Below, piece after piece: positions 13,830 through 26,400 of a stretch of DNA of 64,000 bases. Location of the stretch: contig NC_088099.1 in NCBI RefSeq assembly GCF_036370855.1, forward strand, positions 34,368,501 to 34,432,500, in the 5' to 3' direction. Every line of letters starts with the position of its first letter. The first letter of the stretch is position 1. The notes below the pieces were generated by a model. That model saw nothing but the letters and a program-made list of their open reading frames with translations, was not told where the DNA came from and searched no databases. Source of the DNA: Dromaius novaehollandiae. Its lineage: Eukaryota > Chordata > Aves > Casuariiformes > Dromaiidae. The translations under genes and the position numbers were made by a program.

Positions 13830-14750
13830 AGCAACAAACTGGGCTGTGCATGGTCTTTCTGAGATTAGACTCAGCCCTAACCCCAACCCTCCTGATTGTG
13901 TCAGCTCATGTTCCCCATGAGCTGCCAACAAGATTTGCATTTGGCCCACACCTAGGGTCAAGTCGAGCAGTGGGAACAAGAACAGCGGGAGGGTCAGGGA
14001 CAGGAGCAGCTGCCACACTTTGTTCCTTCCTGGGTGTCATAAGACTCACAAAGCTAGGATGAGGGTCAGGGCCTGCAAGGCTGCCTTCTGCTATATGCTT
14101 CGGCCAGGTAGGTGCACCACTCCCTGCCAGAGACTAAGACATGTCCCCTCAGGGAAACTAGCCCTTTAGCTCCTGAGCTCTGCAAACCCCCCGGCTGCAC
14201 TGGCCCAGCTGCCCTTTGGCTGCAGGGGTCTGCAGCACCCAACCATTCATGAACTCTCCTGCCCCTTGGAGAGCTCACCCAAACCCAAAGCCCAGCTCCA
14301 CCTCATGGACTGACAAGACTGACATCATCCCATCAAGGCACCCGAGAGAGACAGAGAAGAGCTCGAAACAGAGAAGGTCCTGAGTGCCTGTATCACCAGC
14401 CTCATCCTGGTGCAGCTGCACAGGCCCACACAGAAACACGGCTCATTGCCTCCTCCTTCACCAAATTTAAATCTCAAATTGCCGTCACAGTACAAACACT
14501 TTCCCCAAAATTGTGGGAGCCCAACCTGGCCCAAGACAAACAGGAGACCTCCAGCCTGCATCTCAGCACTGTCGGCCTCCCTGGACTCCAGGACCAACTC
14601 TGGGACTGTTCCTCCCCTCCTGGGCCTAGATGCATAACCCTGTTCTCAGCCCCAGCCATATATCAGAGAGTGCAAAACAACAAACTTGCTAGCTGAGAAT
14701 ACTAATTTCCACCCTGTCACAGGGTGTCACAGAGTGTGCTGTCACAGGAC
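13830..14750. other. GC-richer block of unknown origin
   Basis: Base composition rises clearly above the AT-rich flanks over roughly 900 bp and falls back sharply after about 14,750. Open frames of 60 to 90 codons occur on both strands, as expected from composition, and none shows a known domain. The right edge carries three copies of TGTCACAG (14715, 14725, 14740) within 33 bp. An eroded mobile element such as an LTR on the minus strand, or an old CpG-rich regulatory patch, are both possible. I could not find matching termini or target-site duplications. Confidence 0.4.
14715..14747. repeat. Three clustered TGTCACAG copies
   Basis: The octamer TGTCACAG begins at 14715, 14725 and 14740, with unequal spacing of 10 and 15 bp. 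The first and third copies share the longer form CTGTCACAGG. The cluster marks the right edge of the GC-richer block. Confidence 0.8.
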
Positions 14751-15988
14751 CTCTTTCCAAGTATTCTGGGTACAGCGAACCAATGCTCCATCTTTCAGCA
14801 TTAACAAAGCCCTTCTGTACATGAAATTTGCTTCTTTAATTCAGGTGGCCTCATTTCTTCTGTTTGGACTTTGTTATTTTTTTTATCAATAACATCATTC
14901 TGCCTTTCCACAAAATGCGACATGTTCCTTACATGCAGATTTAACTTCCTCTTTTTCCATTTGTTTTCCTTGCAGTGGGATAATACTGTAGTTTTTAATT
15001 CTATGCAAGATGTACATCTTATTGCTGCCCACAGTAATGCTTTAAGATATTCTACAAATATGATTTCTTTTATGATGTATGTTTTCATACACTTGGAAAT
15101 AATGGGATTTATGCAGAAATAATTGAGTAAAGGTAATTGTTTAGAAAATTTTAGTAGTTCTTAATAATATCCTTAACGTGCTTTTATATGTAAAATCTAG
15201 GAATCTGTAATACAAGAAGTTCCTGTTCTTGCTCACTTTGTAAAACAGAATAGAAGCAGTGACAAGTAGACTCTGCCAGGCTTGCCAGTATCTCAAGGAC
15301 ATGAAAATCTCAACTGTCATCTGATCCAGTGGGTCATGGAAGGAGATGCACTTCCAAGTGGGCATGAGAGAGCTGTGAGTCTAGCCATACAATGTGTGGG
15401 ACTGAAATGCTATTATGTTGCTCTTATTTTATCTTCTAACCTGATTTTTTCAAAAAGACACCCTCCTACCCAGCAATTGCTAAACTGCAGTCCTTCAGCA
15501 CTCTGGCTTCTTTCCTATTCTGTTAACCTGCTTGCCAAATAGACCCACCAACAGCGGGCCCAATTGGGCCAACCAGCTTCTTTTGGTACGTGGGGTCACC
15601 AACCAGGAAAGAGCTCTCTCCACCATGTTTTAAATACATTATGAAGAAAAATATGAGGCTGGAGTCAAGTGACAGAGTCTATTCCTAATGAACAAGATCT
15701 GACAGGTCTAAAGAATATATGGAAAGTGTAAGACTTTATACATATACCAGTCAATACACCATCTCAAAAGTATATAGCCTTATCCCTCTGGTTTGGACCA
15801 ATTCAATGCAAAGAAATATTACGTAATGAGAAAAAACAAAAATGCCAGAGAACTCATACACTGTCAGTAATACCTCTGATCACTGATGATCAAGATGGCA
15901 GAGAGCACCCTAAATTCTCTGAGCTCTTTGTTACAGTGTGTACAGTAAATACAGCACAGAAGAGGGAGCAATATGAGCTTCTAATTAT
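14751..15988. other. Intergenic, nothing recognised
   Basis: Mostly AT-rich sequence without coding features or recognisable repeats. The short open frames on both strands overlap each other and show no similarity that I recognise. Confidence 0.5.
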
Positions 15989-16437
15989 TTTGAGGGCCTT
16001 GAGGGCACTAATAGGCCTTAACGGCCCTGACCAGCCCCTCATGGGACCTCCACCTCCACTCTCTGCCCATGGGCCCAGGAGCTCTATTTAAGCTTAACCC
16101 TGGAGCCTTCAGTGCCTGCCTGAGCTATGCTGGCCAGCCACAGCCATATCTATTCCTGGCCATGAGCCTCATTGACCCTGACTATTTTCCTGCCTGGGCC
16201 CTGGCCCTGCTTTGTCACTATGTACCTGCCTGGTGATCACTGGGCCTGATCCTAATCCTGACCTGTGGACTGACCTCCTGGCTTGACCTCAGACTTACCT
16301 CATCATCATGATATTGCTTTATGATCTGATCTTTCAGCTGGACCTGGCCAGCAAGATCCCTGCCTTTCCCTGCCCTGCCTCAGTCCCCCAGCTTATCCTT
16401 CCTTCAGGGAGCAGATGGCCTTTGCTGTTCCCTGACA
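15989..16437 (+). mobile_element. Candidate solo LTR, ERVL-like, about 449 bp
   Basis: A GC-richer 449-bp unit is flanked on both sides by ATTAT (15984-15988 and 16438-16442), a 5-bp target-site duplication as ERVL-class elements make. The termini are near-inverted: the left end TTTGAGGG matches the complement of the right end CCCTGACA at 6 of 8 positions, and the right end keeps the canonical CA. A TATA-like TATTTAAG lies at 16085-16092, as expected at the end of U3 on the plus strand. No internal retroviral genes adjoin it, so it would be the product of LTR-LTR recombination. The left terminus has lost the canonical TG, which suggests age. The class is inferred from the duplication length only; no library match was made. 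Confidence 0.55.
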
Positions 16438-16442
16438 ATTAT

Positions 16443-17338
16443 TAGTGCTTCTTTAATTAAACTGTCCCATACATATGCACAAGAAAGAAAAGAAACAAAT
16501 TGTTAGGAAAAAAGTTGCTAATCCCAGCAAAGTATAGAAAAAGTGTTTATAGTTTGGTATTATCTCCTTTTTTTCCCCTCTTAGGATGCTCTGTGTTCTA
16601 CACTAGAAATAAATTAGGAGCCTTTCCAGATTTTATAAAAAGTATTTGAGAAAGATGACAAAAAAAGCAGAAATTAAAAACAGTAGCAGTAAAAGTTGTA
16701 TATTGTGTAAACTAACAGTTTAGCACTAACAGTCTGAATTTCTTTAAATCGTACCAATAAGTCACAGCCATCGCTTGGTCCTCACAGGTTTGCGTGTAAA
16801 TTACCAAATGTACATTGCACTTCCATTTTATTCCAGCAAAATGTGATAGCCTTTGCCTCAGCCAACAAGTCCTTTAATTCTCCTGTGCTAGAGTAATTAA
16901 AAGTAAAGCTGTAAAAATTTTGATTCCTCCAGGGATTTGTTGAAACCCCCCAATTGTTGATTATCTTTCTCCAATGTACTATTTATAAATCCTGCTTTTG
17001 AGACCTTTTATGCAAGCTATTTGCAAAGCACATTCAATTTGCAGAGTAATCTGGCTCCACCAAGTGACAATTGCTGTGACTGCTAGTCTACAGCTGGAGC
17101 TAAAATAACACAAATGGGTACTAAATACTAAACTAATTCAGCAACATTGGGATTTCATTGGAAAACTTTCAACTCCAACAATTCATGCATTTTAAAAATT
17201 TTAATTTTTGTTGTAGTATGGTAAGTAAAGACACTGAAGTGTTGGAAAGAACTTATTTGTCCCACTTACACAGGATGATTATGAAAATTTGTTTCACAAA
17301 AGTGCCCACTATTAGTAACTGCAACAGTAATACCTGTG
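16443..17338. other. Intergenic between solo LTR and CR1
   Basis: AT-rich sequence with no coding feature. An ATTAAA motif occurs just past the LTR (near 16,457) but lies outside the proposed duplication, so it is not assigned to the element. Confidence 0.5.
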
Positions 17339-18510
17339 AGAATCACAGAATAGTCAGAGTTGGAAGTGACCTCTGGAGATCCAACCTCCAGACGTGCTCA
17401 AGCACGGTCACCTCGAGTGTGTTGCCCAGGATTGTGTCCAGTCACGTTTTGAGTACCTCCACAACCTCTTTGGACAACCTGTTCCAGTGCTCAGTCATGC
17501 TCACAGTAAAAAAGTTTTTTTGTTATACTCATACAGAACTTCCCATTTTTCAGTTTGTGCCCATTGCTTCTTGTCCTTTCACTGGGCACCGCTGAAGAGT
17601 CTGGCTCCATCTTCCTCACACCCTCCTGATATTTATAGATATTTATACACATTGATAAGATTCCCTCTGCAGCCTTCTCTTCTCCAGGCTGAACAGTACC
17701 AGCTCTTTCAGCCTTCTCTCATATGAGAGATGCTCTAGTCCCTTAATCACGTTAGCAGCCCTTCACTGGATTCACTCCAGTAGTTCCACATCTTTCTTGT
17801 ACTGCGGAGCCCAGACCTGGACACAGCACTCCAAGTGTGTCCTCACCAGGGCCGAGGAGAGGGGAAGAATCTTTCTCGACCTGCTGGCAATGCTCTTCCT
17901 AATGCAACCCAGGACATCGTTGGCCTTCTTGGCCACAAGGGCACATTGCTGACTCATGTCCAACTTGCTATCCACCAGGACTCCCAGGTCCTCCTCTGCA
18001 AAGCTGCTTTCTGGCTGGCTGGCCTTCAGCCTGTACTGGTACATAGGGTTATTCCTCCCCAGGTGCTGGACTCTACACTTCGCTTTGTTGAACTTCATGA
18101 GGTTCCTCTCTGCACATTTCTTCAGCCCATTGAGATCCCTCTGAATGGCAGCACAGCCCTCTGGTGTATCAGCCACTCCTCTCAATTTTGCATCACCAGC
18201 AAACTTGCTGAGGGTAAACTCTGCCACATCATCCAGATCACTAAGGAAGTGGACCCAGTACTGACCCTGGGCTACAGTACTAGTTACTGGCCCCCAACTA
18301 GACTTTGTGCCACTGATCACAACCCTCTGAGCTCAGCTCTTCAGCCAGTTTTCAATTCACCTCGCTGTTTGCTCATATAGCCCATACTTTATCAGCTTGT
18401 CTAAGAGAGACAGTGCCAAAAGCATCACTAAAGTCATGGTGAACAACATACACCACTCTCCCCTCATCTACCAAGCCAGTCATTTCATCATAGAAGGCTA
18501 TCAGGTTAAT
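17339..18510 (-). mobile_element. CR1 LINE fragment, 5'-truncated
   Basis: Read on the minus strand this is the 3' part of a chicken-repeat-1 (CR1) non-LTR retrotransposon. The element's 3' end is at the left, where the typical ATTCTGTGATTCT-type terminus and conserved 3' UTR lie. Further right come the C-terminal half and part of the reverse-transcriptase region of ORF2, in frames at 17772-18320 and about 18373-18510. The second frame shows the conserved FYDEMTG and DFSDAF segments that precede the RT core. The usual FADD active-site segment reads FAGD (second Asp to Gly), and the two frames do not join cleanly, so the copy is dead. Similarity fades near 18,510, the usual random 5' truncation. 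CR1 leaves no poly(A) tail, and none is seen. Confidence 0.9.
17772..18510 (-). pseudogene. CR1 ORF2 reverse-transcriptase remnant
   Basis: This is the degraded coding remnant inside the CR1 copy. One frame of 182 codons (17772-18320) carries the post-active-site RT region, including the segments SKFAGDAKL, DTPEGCAAIQRDL and NLMKFNKAKC. A second frame nearer the element's 5' side carries AFYDEMTGLVDEGR. The junction near 18,320-18,375 and the segment around GPVTSTVAQGQYW show indels relative to the usual CR1 layout. The apparatus for movement is incomplete: the endonuclease domain is missing through truncation and a catalytic Asp is changed. Confidence 0.85.
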
Positions 18511-21500
18511 TGTAATTGTATCAGAATAACTGTAGTTGGATAGAAGGGAGGCAGGAGTACAAATTATTTCCCTCAAATTAATTCCACCGCCTTCCAGATG
18601 CTGGGCAGGCATGTAATTATAGAAAGTCTGATGGGGATATAAGAAAGTGCAGAAATGACCTTACTACATGGTCTATAATATAAAGATCTGAAAGAACACG
18701 CATTGGAAGTCTCAAAACAAAATGGAGATGCTTGCTGATATACAATCATGAGGAAGGCTATTCTAGTATCTATTCTGCATAATATTTTTTGAATGAAAGG
18801 ATATTCTGAAAGGAAAGGTATTTAAGGAACTCCAGCGAGAGAAGGCTGAAAGCCAGGGACAAACCATGCATAGCCAGACTATGAAACTCAGATTACTTTG
18901 GATGCTGTCTGCATCAGCTTTGTGAACCCCTCAGACACCCTGGGCTTATCTTTTGCAAGCACACAAGGGCATGAAAAAGTACAATTGCTGAAACCTGAAA
19001 CTACCATGATGCTTTTTAAATATCACTTCTTCCTTAGTCAGCTGTAAATTTTAATATAAACAGTAGGATTCCCTGTGTCATCACTATTACTTGCACTTCT
19101 GTTATTTTAGGTGAGGAAGACTATGAAAAGGTTGAAGCAAGTCATCTTTTTTCATTACAGTTCTACTTCAAAGAACTATTAGCAGAGAGAAAATGGGTTG
19201 GCAGCTATTAGAAACTATTGCAAACTCATGCACACAGATATGCACACATGTGCAGACAATTGTACACACACACATGGGATGTACAAACTATTAGAAATTA
19301 AGTTAATGTCTTCAGTATTACAGGTCTGTCATCCTCTCTAGCTATAGCAGAGTATGGGATACAGAGTAACATAGATAGCATTTGTTTTATTTGAGTGTTC
19401 TCAGTTACATGTTAAGTTCCTCTGAAAAGTCTGGATGAGGGGAAAGCCCCCTGAAGACAATGGGATAGTACTCTGCATTCTCAAGGGAGACAAAGTCAGA
19501 GGGACCACAAGAAGGAACAGACAAGTGAGTCACAGCAAAGAACGGACAGCCTGGCTCCAGAAAGAATAGAAAAAACTTCCCAGATAGGACTACATAAAAA
19601 CTGCTGCTACTCAGAACTGGCTGAAATCTAGGACCTGCCTGCAAAGTCATGGTGAGCAAGAAGAGAACTCTGCATAAATATTATATCTGTTCTGTCATCC
19701 CAAGTTGCCTTTTCTTTATATAAAAATAGAAATGCAACTTTTTATTTTTAAAAATTTGGCTTCTTACTGCTTTAGAAATTTTTGGTCTTTTGTGGAAGCT
19801 CATTATAAGATGAAGGTTTGAGGCATTTTCCACATCATAGCTGTATTCCACTCCGCATCCTAAAACAGGAGCAAATAAACAACTTTGCAGACCAGCAGAG
19901 CTGCTATTGTCCTATATCCTGGTATTTGGTATGGAAGGACAGGGGTTTGTTAATAAGATAACAGTGAAAATCACCTTTGGGTCTAAACTGATTACTTTTG
20001 AAGATCATATTGAGACGATCCTTCTTGATGCTATGATTTTTGCTTAGATACTTTGTCATCTTGTCTTAATTTATCTTCTGTATATCAAGAAAAAGAAAAA
20101 CAAAGAATGAGTCCTAGTCTCCTTGAATCTCCCTCTGAAGAACAGGAAGAATTTCAGTCCAGAATTCTGTCTGGTCTTGGACATTATTCCTTTTCAGTTA
20201 CAGACTTGTGGTAGAAATCAAGAATCAGTTAGTGGGAAAAGCAATACAACTAAAAATGTCACATTCCACTGGCCCATATAGAGACTTCCAACCTAGGATG
20301 AAAAGTCCTATTTACCCCAAACCATAAGCTGATTGTTGAGGAAACAGAGCTTAATCGGGGATCAGAAAGGAAGGGAACAGGCAGGTAGAACACAAGACAA
20401 ATAAAAAGAGGAATGAGCAGACTCTGATAAAATCTGTGCTAAAGGTTGCATTGAAGGAAAGGAATACTCAGTTGAAACGTTTGGGGAGTAAGCTGATAAG
20501 TTTGCATTTAAGTTGTACTTTGGTGCAAAATTCCAGGACAAAAAGGCCAAAGTGAGTTTTCATGAGCCAACAGAGAAACTACTATAAACAAATACCAAGG
20601 CAGACATATCAGAGCATTGTCTTTGAAAAAAAAATATGGTAAATGCAAACTTCCGTCTCTACTTCCCTGTAAGTAAATGCTTTCTGGTTGACCACAGAAT
20701 ACCACAGACTGAGGCCTGAGAGGCCCTCTTTACTATCAAATAATGCATAATCTTGTACTTCATAAATCAAATAAAACCAGCAGAATTAAAATGGGTTAGC
20801 AGCAGGGTAAAAAGAAATAGATGCAGTAGTTCAGCCTATAGGCAATCAGATAAAATGTGATGTGCACACTGAGCTTCTATATTATTTCCAGCAGTACCAT
20901 TCACCTATTTTTATGACTTCAGCTTTTCTACATCCGCATAACCAAAATAAGCCCAATTTAGCTGCCATTTCTCAGCTGGCCTAAGCTGGCCAATAGTGTG
21001 TGCATACTGCTTTGCATTTCTTTTTCTGATTGGATGAGCAGCCAGCATATCTGATGGAGGAGAAATAGTATCTTTAGGAATGAAACTAGGAAAGCCAGAA
21101 ATAAGTAGTTTTATCTGAAAGTACAAAATAGGAAACTAGATAGACTCTCTTGTTTGTCTGCATCTACATTTCCAAAAGAAAAATGGCAGGAGAGAAATGT
21201 AGGGAAGTGACAGTAGGTTGAGTGGACCCAGCGTTTGCACTTTCATTTCCTCCATATCATAGGCATAAAAACTGTCCTCTGAAGAATTCTGTTTAATTTG
21301 TGCTTATTTCTCAGCAAACTATTACCTCACACTAATTTCTGTCATGCAATTTCTACAAAATCTCTACTTGCTAGAAGATTTTGAAAGTTCTTTAATAGAT
21401 TTTCTTCCAACCTGCTTATATCAGAAACTGCTGGCTCAGCTACAGTGAAAAACTTCCTGGGAACACATTGATTACATCAAAATTTGCAACATAATAGCTT

Positions 21501-23465
21501 AATTGTTTCAATATAATTCAAGCATTTCACAGTAATTTTATCACCTTAACTGCTATGCTGTGCTTCTATTGATTTAAATATTGCTAGGACTGAAGCAAAT
21601 TGGGTCACAATATCTCATTTTTCAAATGTTTCTAAATTTTAAACATACTTCCTGAGTCAGATAAAATAAACTATAAGAACAATGGAACAGTCATTACAAA
21701 ACAAACCTTGTTTTCAACGTTCTGCTTTGCATTTCCCCTTTCTTAATATAATCTCTAGTTTCTACTATACCTATTGTATCTCTATACAAATATAAAATAG
21801 CAATATTGATATCTTATCATTCTGATTTCTGCAATAAGATTGAGGTATTCTGAAATGACAGAAAAACAGATTAAATTGCAGGGAATGAAAAGCTGTAACA
21901 CTGAACACTATAATAGAGTTGCAAAATAAGATAACAGAATGATAAATGGTAGAGAGATAAAGAGGAGTAGGAAAAGAGAAAACTGCAAAGATAACAGAAA
22001 GCTTGAACAATTCTGTCACTATTCAGATTTTCTGTCAATCAAAAATCTTGTCATATTTGAAATTCACATCAGCTACAGTTCAATTGCCTTTCCATATCTC
22101 TTTACCACTGCTATGCCACTTATAGCTTTCTCTGGTGACAGATCTGCTTCAACCATTCAAACAAACATCAGAACGTTAGTGGCAGGTAATGCTGTAGAAA
22201 CAAAACCACCCCCAACCCTTACAAACCATTTTATACCTGACAATATCATTTTGGCTATATAGCTATTACTTAGGTTGATCTTCAGGAGGGGTAGTTTCTT
22301 ACAAAGAATGAGCAGCTTTAGTGTGGGCTGAGATACACAGTCAGCAGAAGCTCCAAACGTAGGTTGGGGTATATCGCTTTGTTAGCTCTGACCATTCAGT
22401 CTGGTCTCTACTTTCTGTCTGATATTACCCACAGCATTTCCCACAAAGCATTTAAATAATAAAAAGCCCCACTTATTTTAACATAGGCAGAGTTCCTACA
22501 GCAGAACTAAATGGAACACTACTGGGTAACCGCATTTGCTTTCCTTGTATATCCTTAATAATAAATTATACCTTATCTTTTCTCCATTGTTCTCTGTAGT
22601 GGGCTGAAGTCATTAAAAAGTGCTTGTGCAGGACCTGTAGTGAGAGAACAAAATGATAATCTATGTCTATGCCTTTTACCTGTGAACAGTGATTAGCTCT
22701 TTGAAAGTCATTCACCTATGACACAAACTTCTGAGAGCTGAGTTCAGCAATACAACCCCAGCAGGAAGGAAAATTGCTTTTCCACACTTTATAAAAATCC
22801 ACCTTAACCCAATATTCTGATCTAGAAGCAGAGCTGGTTGTCTAGATATATGTTCCTTGCCTGACACCAGTGTGCTCTGGCCAATGTGCATGCAGAGCAC
22901 TGGTATTAATTCTTCCTGTCCTTCACTGGGCTTTATCTGGAAGGATTGTACAGTAGCTGCTAGCATGAAGGCTCAAAAAAATACTTGTATTAACATGTAC
23001 ATATAGAGTTGTCATGCTCAAAGAGAAAGTTAAAGGAAATATATCAGTCCTAATCCCAGATTTGTCCACATAAATCAAGGGCATCTCCACTGACATAACA
23101 GTAACTAGAGTGGAGGTATATGAAAGTAGGAAGCTGCTGGCATTCCACTCCACCAGGAGCCAAGGTTTCTGCACATATTCATTATATAGTTAATATTCAT
23201 CTCTGAGATTATGACAGGTATTATCATTTAAAGAGCTATAGTAAGAGACACTCTTGTACCTACACATGGCATTTTTTCCATTATGTCATATAATACCATC
23301 ATCATCAAGATCCACCATACAGACAAAAGAGCAAATTTTTGTCTCTTTATGATACTGTTCTACGAGTGTCTTTGAGCTATTTACTCATCAGGGAAAAAGT
23401 GGAAAATACTAGTGGACAACCACACAAACACAATAAAAAAAACCAAATACCCCATTTGACAGCTA
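18511..23465. other. AT-rich intergenic DNA
   Basis: No gene or classified repeat is recognisable. A CA-rich patch with alternating TGCACACATG-like units lies near 19,230-19,275. Open frames are under 110 codons and lack domains. Confidence 0.5.
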
Positions 23466-23492
23466 ACACACACACACACACACACACACACA
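23466..23492. repeat. (AC)13 microsatellite
   Basis: Thirteen uninterrupted AC units plus one base. This is a simple dinucleotide repeat of a length that is usually polymorphic. Confidence 0.95.
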
Positions 23493-26400
23493 AAGGATTC
23501 ATACAAGTAATTTTGCCATTTACTTACTAAAACTACCTGGAAACTGAGAACCAGCGGTAAGCCTTGCTTCAGTAATGTTGGAACTGGGGGTGGTATGAGC
23601 TTTTTGGGGGTAGAGAAACTGGGCAGGGAGGGAAGAGGTTGTTCTGCATCTGACTGCACACTCTTTAACTGCTGCATAATGAAGATAGCTGGAGTCTAGC
23701 CAACCGACATGTTATAATGAAATTAAAACATATACTCAATGGAAAAACTGAAAAAATATTAAGTGATGATACATGGATAATGTATGGACTCATGCTTCCT
23801 CCTTTGCTCATTATATATGTACAGTATTAAAGTTTAAAAATGGTAATTATATTCTTATAATGGTACCATGGGATTAAGATATCCTTCTGGGATTCTAGAG
23901 TTCCCCTGTAATGAAAAGGAAAGATTTTATGGCAACTTAGACCAGTATATATTACAGTATTTATAACAAAACTATGTCTGTAGTAAAGCAGACAGCTGAA
24001 TCTGACCCATATAATAATCACTGCATGTATTTTCTTCTCTGGAATTTCTCTCAAAGAGATCAAGATGCTTATTAATCTTTTTCAAGATGCTTATTAACCT
24101 TTTGCCTATTTATTTATATTAAACAGATGAATAATTGAAAACATTTTAGAATATATATGTACATCAAAAAGACACTGATACAATAAATGTAGCTATGATG
24201 ACTTATAGCTTATTAATTTTAGCTCAGTGAAACACATATTGCCTCACATGTCAGTTAATTCATGCTTGTTTTCCTTTTATTGTGTGCTGTTCTAATTGTA
24301 AGCAAAATAAAGTATTTTAGAGAAAGAAAAAATTTAAAAAATCCTTATCGGAAAGTGCCTGTGGGAATCTTAGGAAAACAGAGAATGCACTACTAATAAC
24401 ATAATCCAAAACGGAATTGGTCTGCAATGTAGCAACTTATGGTCCTTGTTAGATAAATCTTTCTGAAAATATTAGAGAAATGGAACATGTGAGCATACAT
24501 AAAACTATGACACCTATATAATGCTCACGATTCTTTTTAACCTTGCTGAAGGATAAATATCAAGTGGCTGGTTATCAAAATCTTTTCAGTTCATTATTTC
24601 TACAGGATTAGCCAAACTTGGTCAAATTAGCACAAGACTTTTTTGATCAGATAAGACTATGTCAACTTCCTCAAAAAAATGTTTGCTGCTTTTCTGTTTT
24701 CAGGGGAAGGGGGTGGTAGAGAAGGAAGCACATCAGCATCTTACAGTCCCTGAAGCTCTCAAAAATCAAATACTTTTAAATTCCTGATATGACACTTCCA
24801 AGTTGATGCTAGCTACATATGTCCTACTCAGAACTGCTTAAACTGAAGAGCTTGAAGGCAGTTGACAAACGAATCATCTGATGGTCAAGGAGAAAAGCAC
24901 TGTGAGGCAGAATGAGTGAAGTGTACAAGTCGCAGGAAATGAGGACAAACCTGAGGCAGCAAGCCATAAGAGGTAAAATGATCTTCCAAAACTCCAGCGG
25001 TGACTGAAAGCACGAGAGGTCTGTGTGCTTCTCACTAACCAGTCTCACCCTCTATCTAAAGAAGGAAAATACTAGTAGCGTGCAAGAGTCACTTCAAACT
25101 AAGGACAGAAACACAGAGGACACGTTGCAGTATTAATTTTATTTGAGATTTCACATAATAGTATGTTGCATATATTTTTTCTTTCATCCTGACAGTATGC
25201 ACTTTGTTGCATACATTCTAGTTTCCAAACCTTGCATGTTTTGACACAAGTAGTGAAATATGGGTCATATCCACTATCCTGATCTAACTGAGCTATTCTG
25301 ATGCTTTTACACCATCTCTGCAGATGCCTGATATAGATCAGGCCATGAGGGAACTGAAGTGAGGTAGGGTATCTCAGTTGGGTTTTGGGGGGATACTCAG
25401 CTGCCCGCATCAACAAAAGCTTGCTATGAATCATCAGAGTATTGCTGCCCTTCTGCCCTGGTCATTCCCTACATGATCAATGGGCATCACAAAAAAATGA
25501 GTCTAATAGTAGATACAGTGAGTCTAATCATCTGACCTTATAAAGCCATACAAGTTGCACCAGTTATTGAAATCAGCAGGAATCTTTAAACTATTTTCAG
25601 GTAAAGACTGGATTAGCAATACCTCTCTTAAGTGTCCAGTAAAAATGTTAAAAATCCATTTATTTGAAGACTTTGATCATGGTAGCAATCAAAGTAATTA
25701 ATTAATATCACATAAGATATTTCATACCTGACTGCTTGCTTAGATGGGAAAAGCATCAACTTTCTGACTTACAAGCCCTTTACAGAGACTGCTAGCAAAA
25801 TGTGTCAGATAACAGTATGTACCACACTCAAATTAGGATGAGAAGTATCTAAAATGCTCACAGAATCACAGGTCTAATTCTCTTAATTTAATGTAATTAT
25901 ATGATTCACCTCTATGATTTAATATAAGTAAGATCAAGCCTAAGATGAAAGCACGTCTTTTAATACTCCACCAACCCTAGTCACAGTAGCAGCTGTTTTG
26001 TCACTTGAATACACCTACTAGAAATAAACTAATTCAGGGCACCTCAGACACAGATCATAGCATCGATCTTCACTGAAAAAAATATGAAATTGCTTACAGG
26101 AAAGACTCAGTTGAGTTAGAAAAATTCTTTACCTAGAATCCCACATTATAAATTGTGCAAAATATTACAGAGAAGTAACCCACAAATAAAACTAACAGAA
26201 GGACAAATATATTGAGATATGAATCATACAGAAATTAGCACAACTTGGTAACAGTTAAAAGAGAAGATCATCAGAATACAGAAATCAGACATTAAAAATA
26301 AAAGCTAAACTGCAGAAACATATCCAAGTGTTTGTGAAAGCACTGTAGCGGAATTGGAGGGTATCATTAAATGTGCTAGAAAGAAAAAAAAGGCGACAAA

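Larger units (their letters stand above)
1..13830. other. AT-rich intergenic DNA upstream of SGO1, no supported gene
   Basis: I see no gene here. The open frames are short (150 codons at most, at 924-1376), start at chance ATGs, have no recognisable domain, and show no series of frames flanked by splice sites. The stretch holds a 24-base A run near its left end, a CA-rich patch around 590-860, an 11-bp-arm inverted repeat at 4492-4519 and a 9-bp-arm inverted repeat at 13192-13216. Conserved noncoding enhancers could be present but cannot be seen without an alignment. Confidence 0.6.

Noticed and set aside
25099-25434. 111-codon minus-strand frame, Cys-rich at its end
   Set aside because: The cysteine pattern does not match any zinc-binding family that I recognise, and no flanking gene structure exists.
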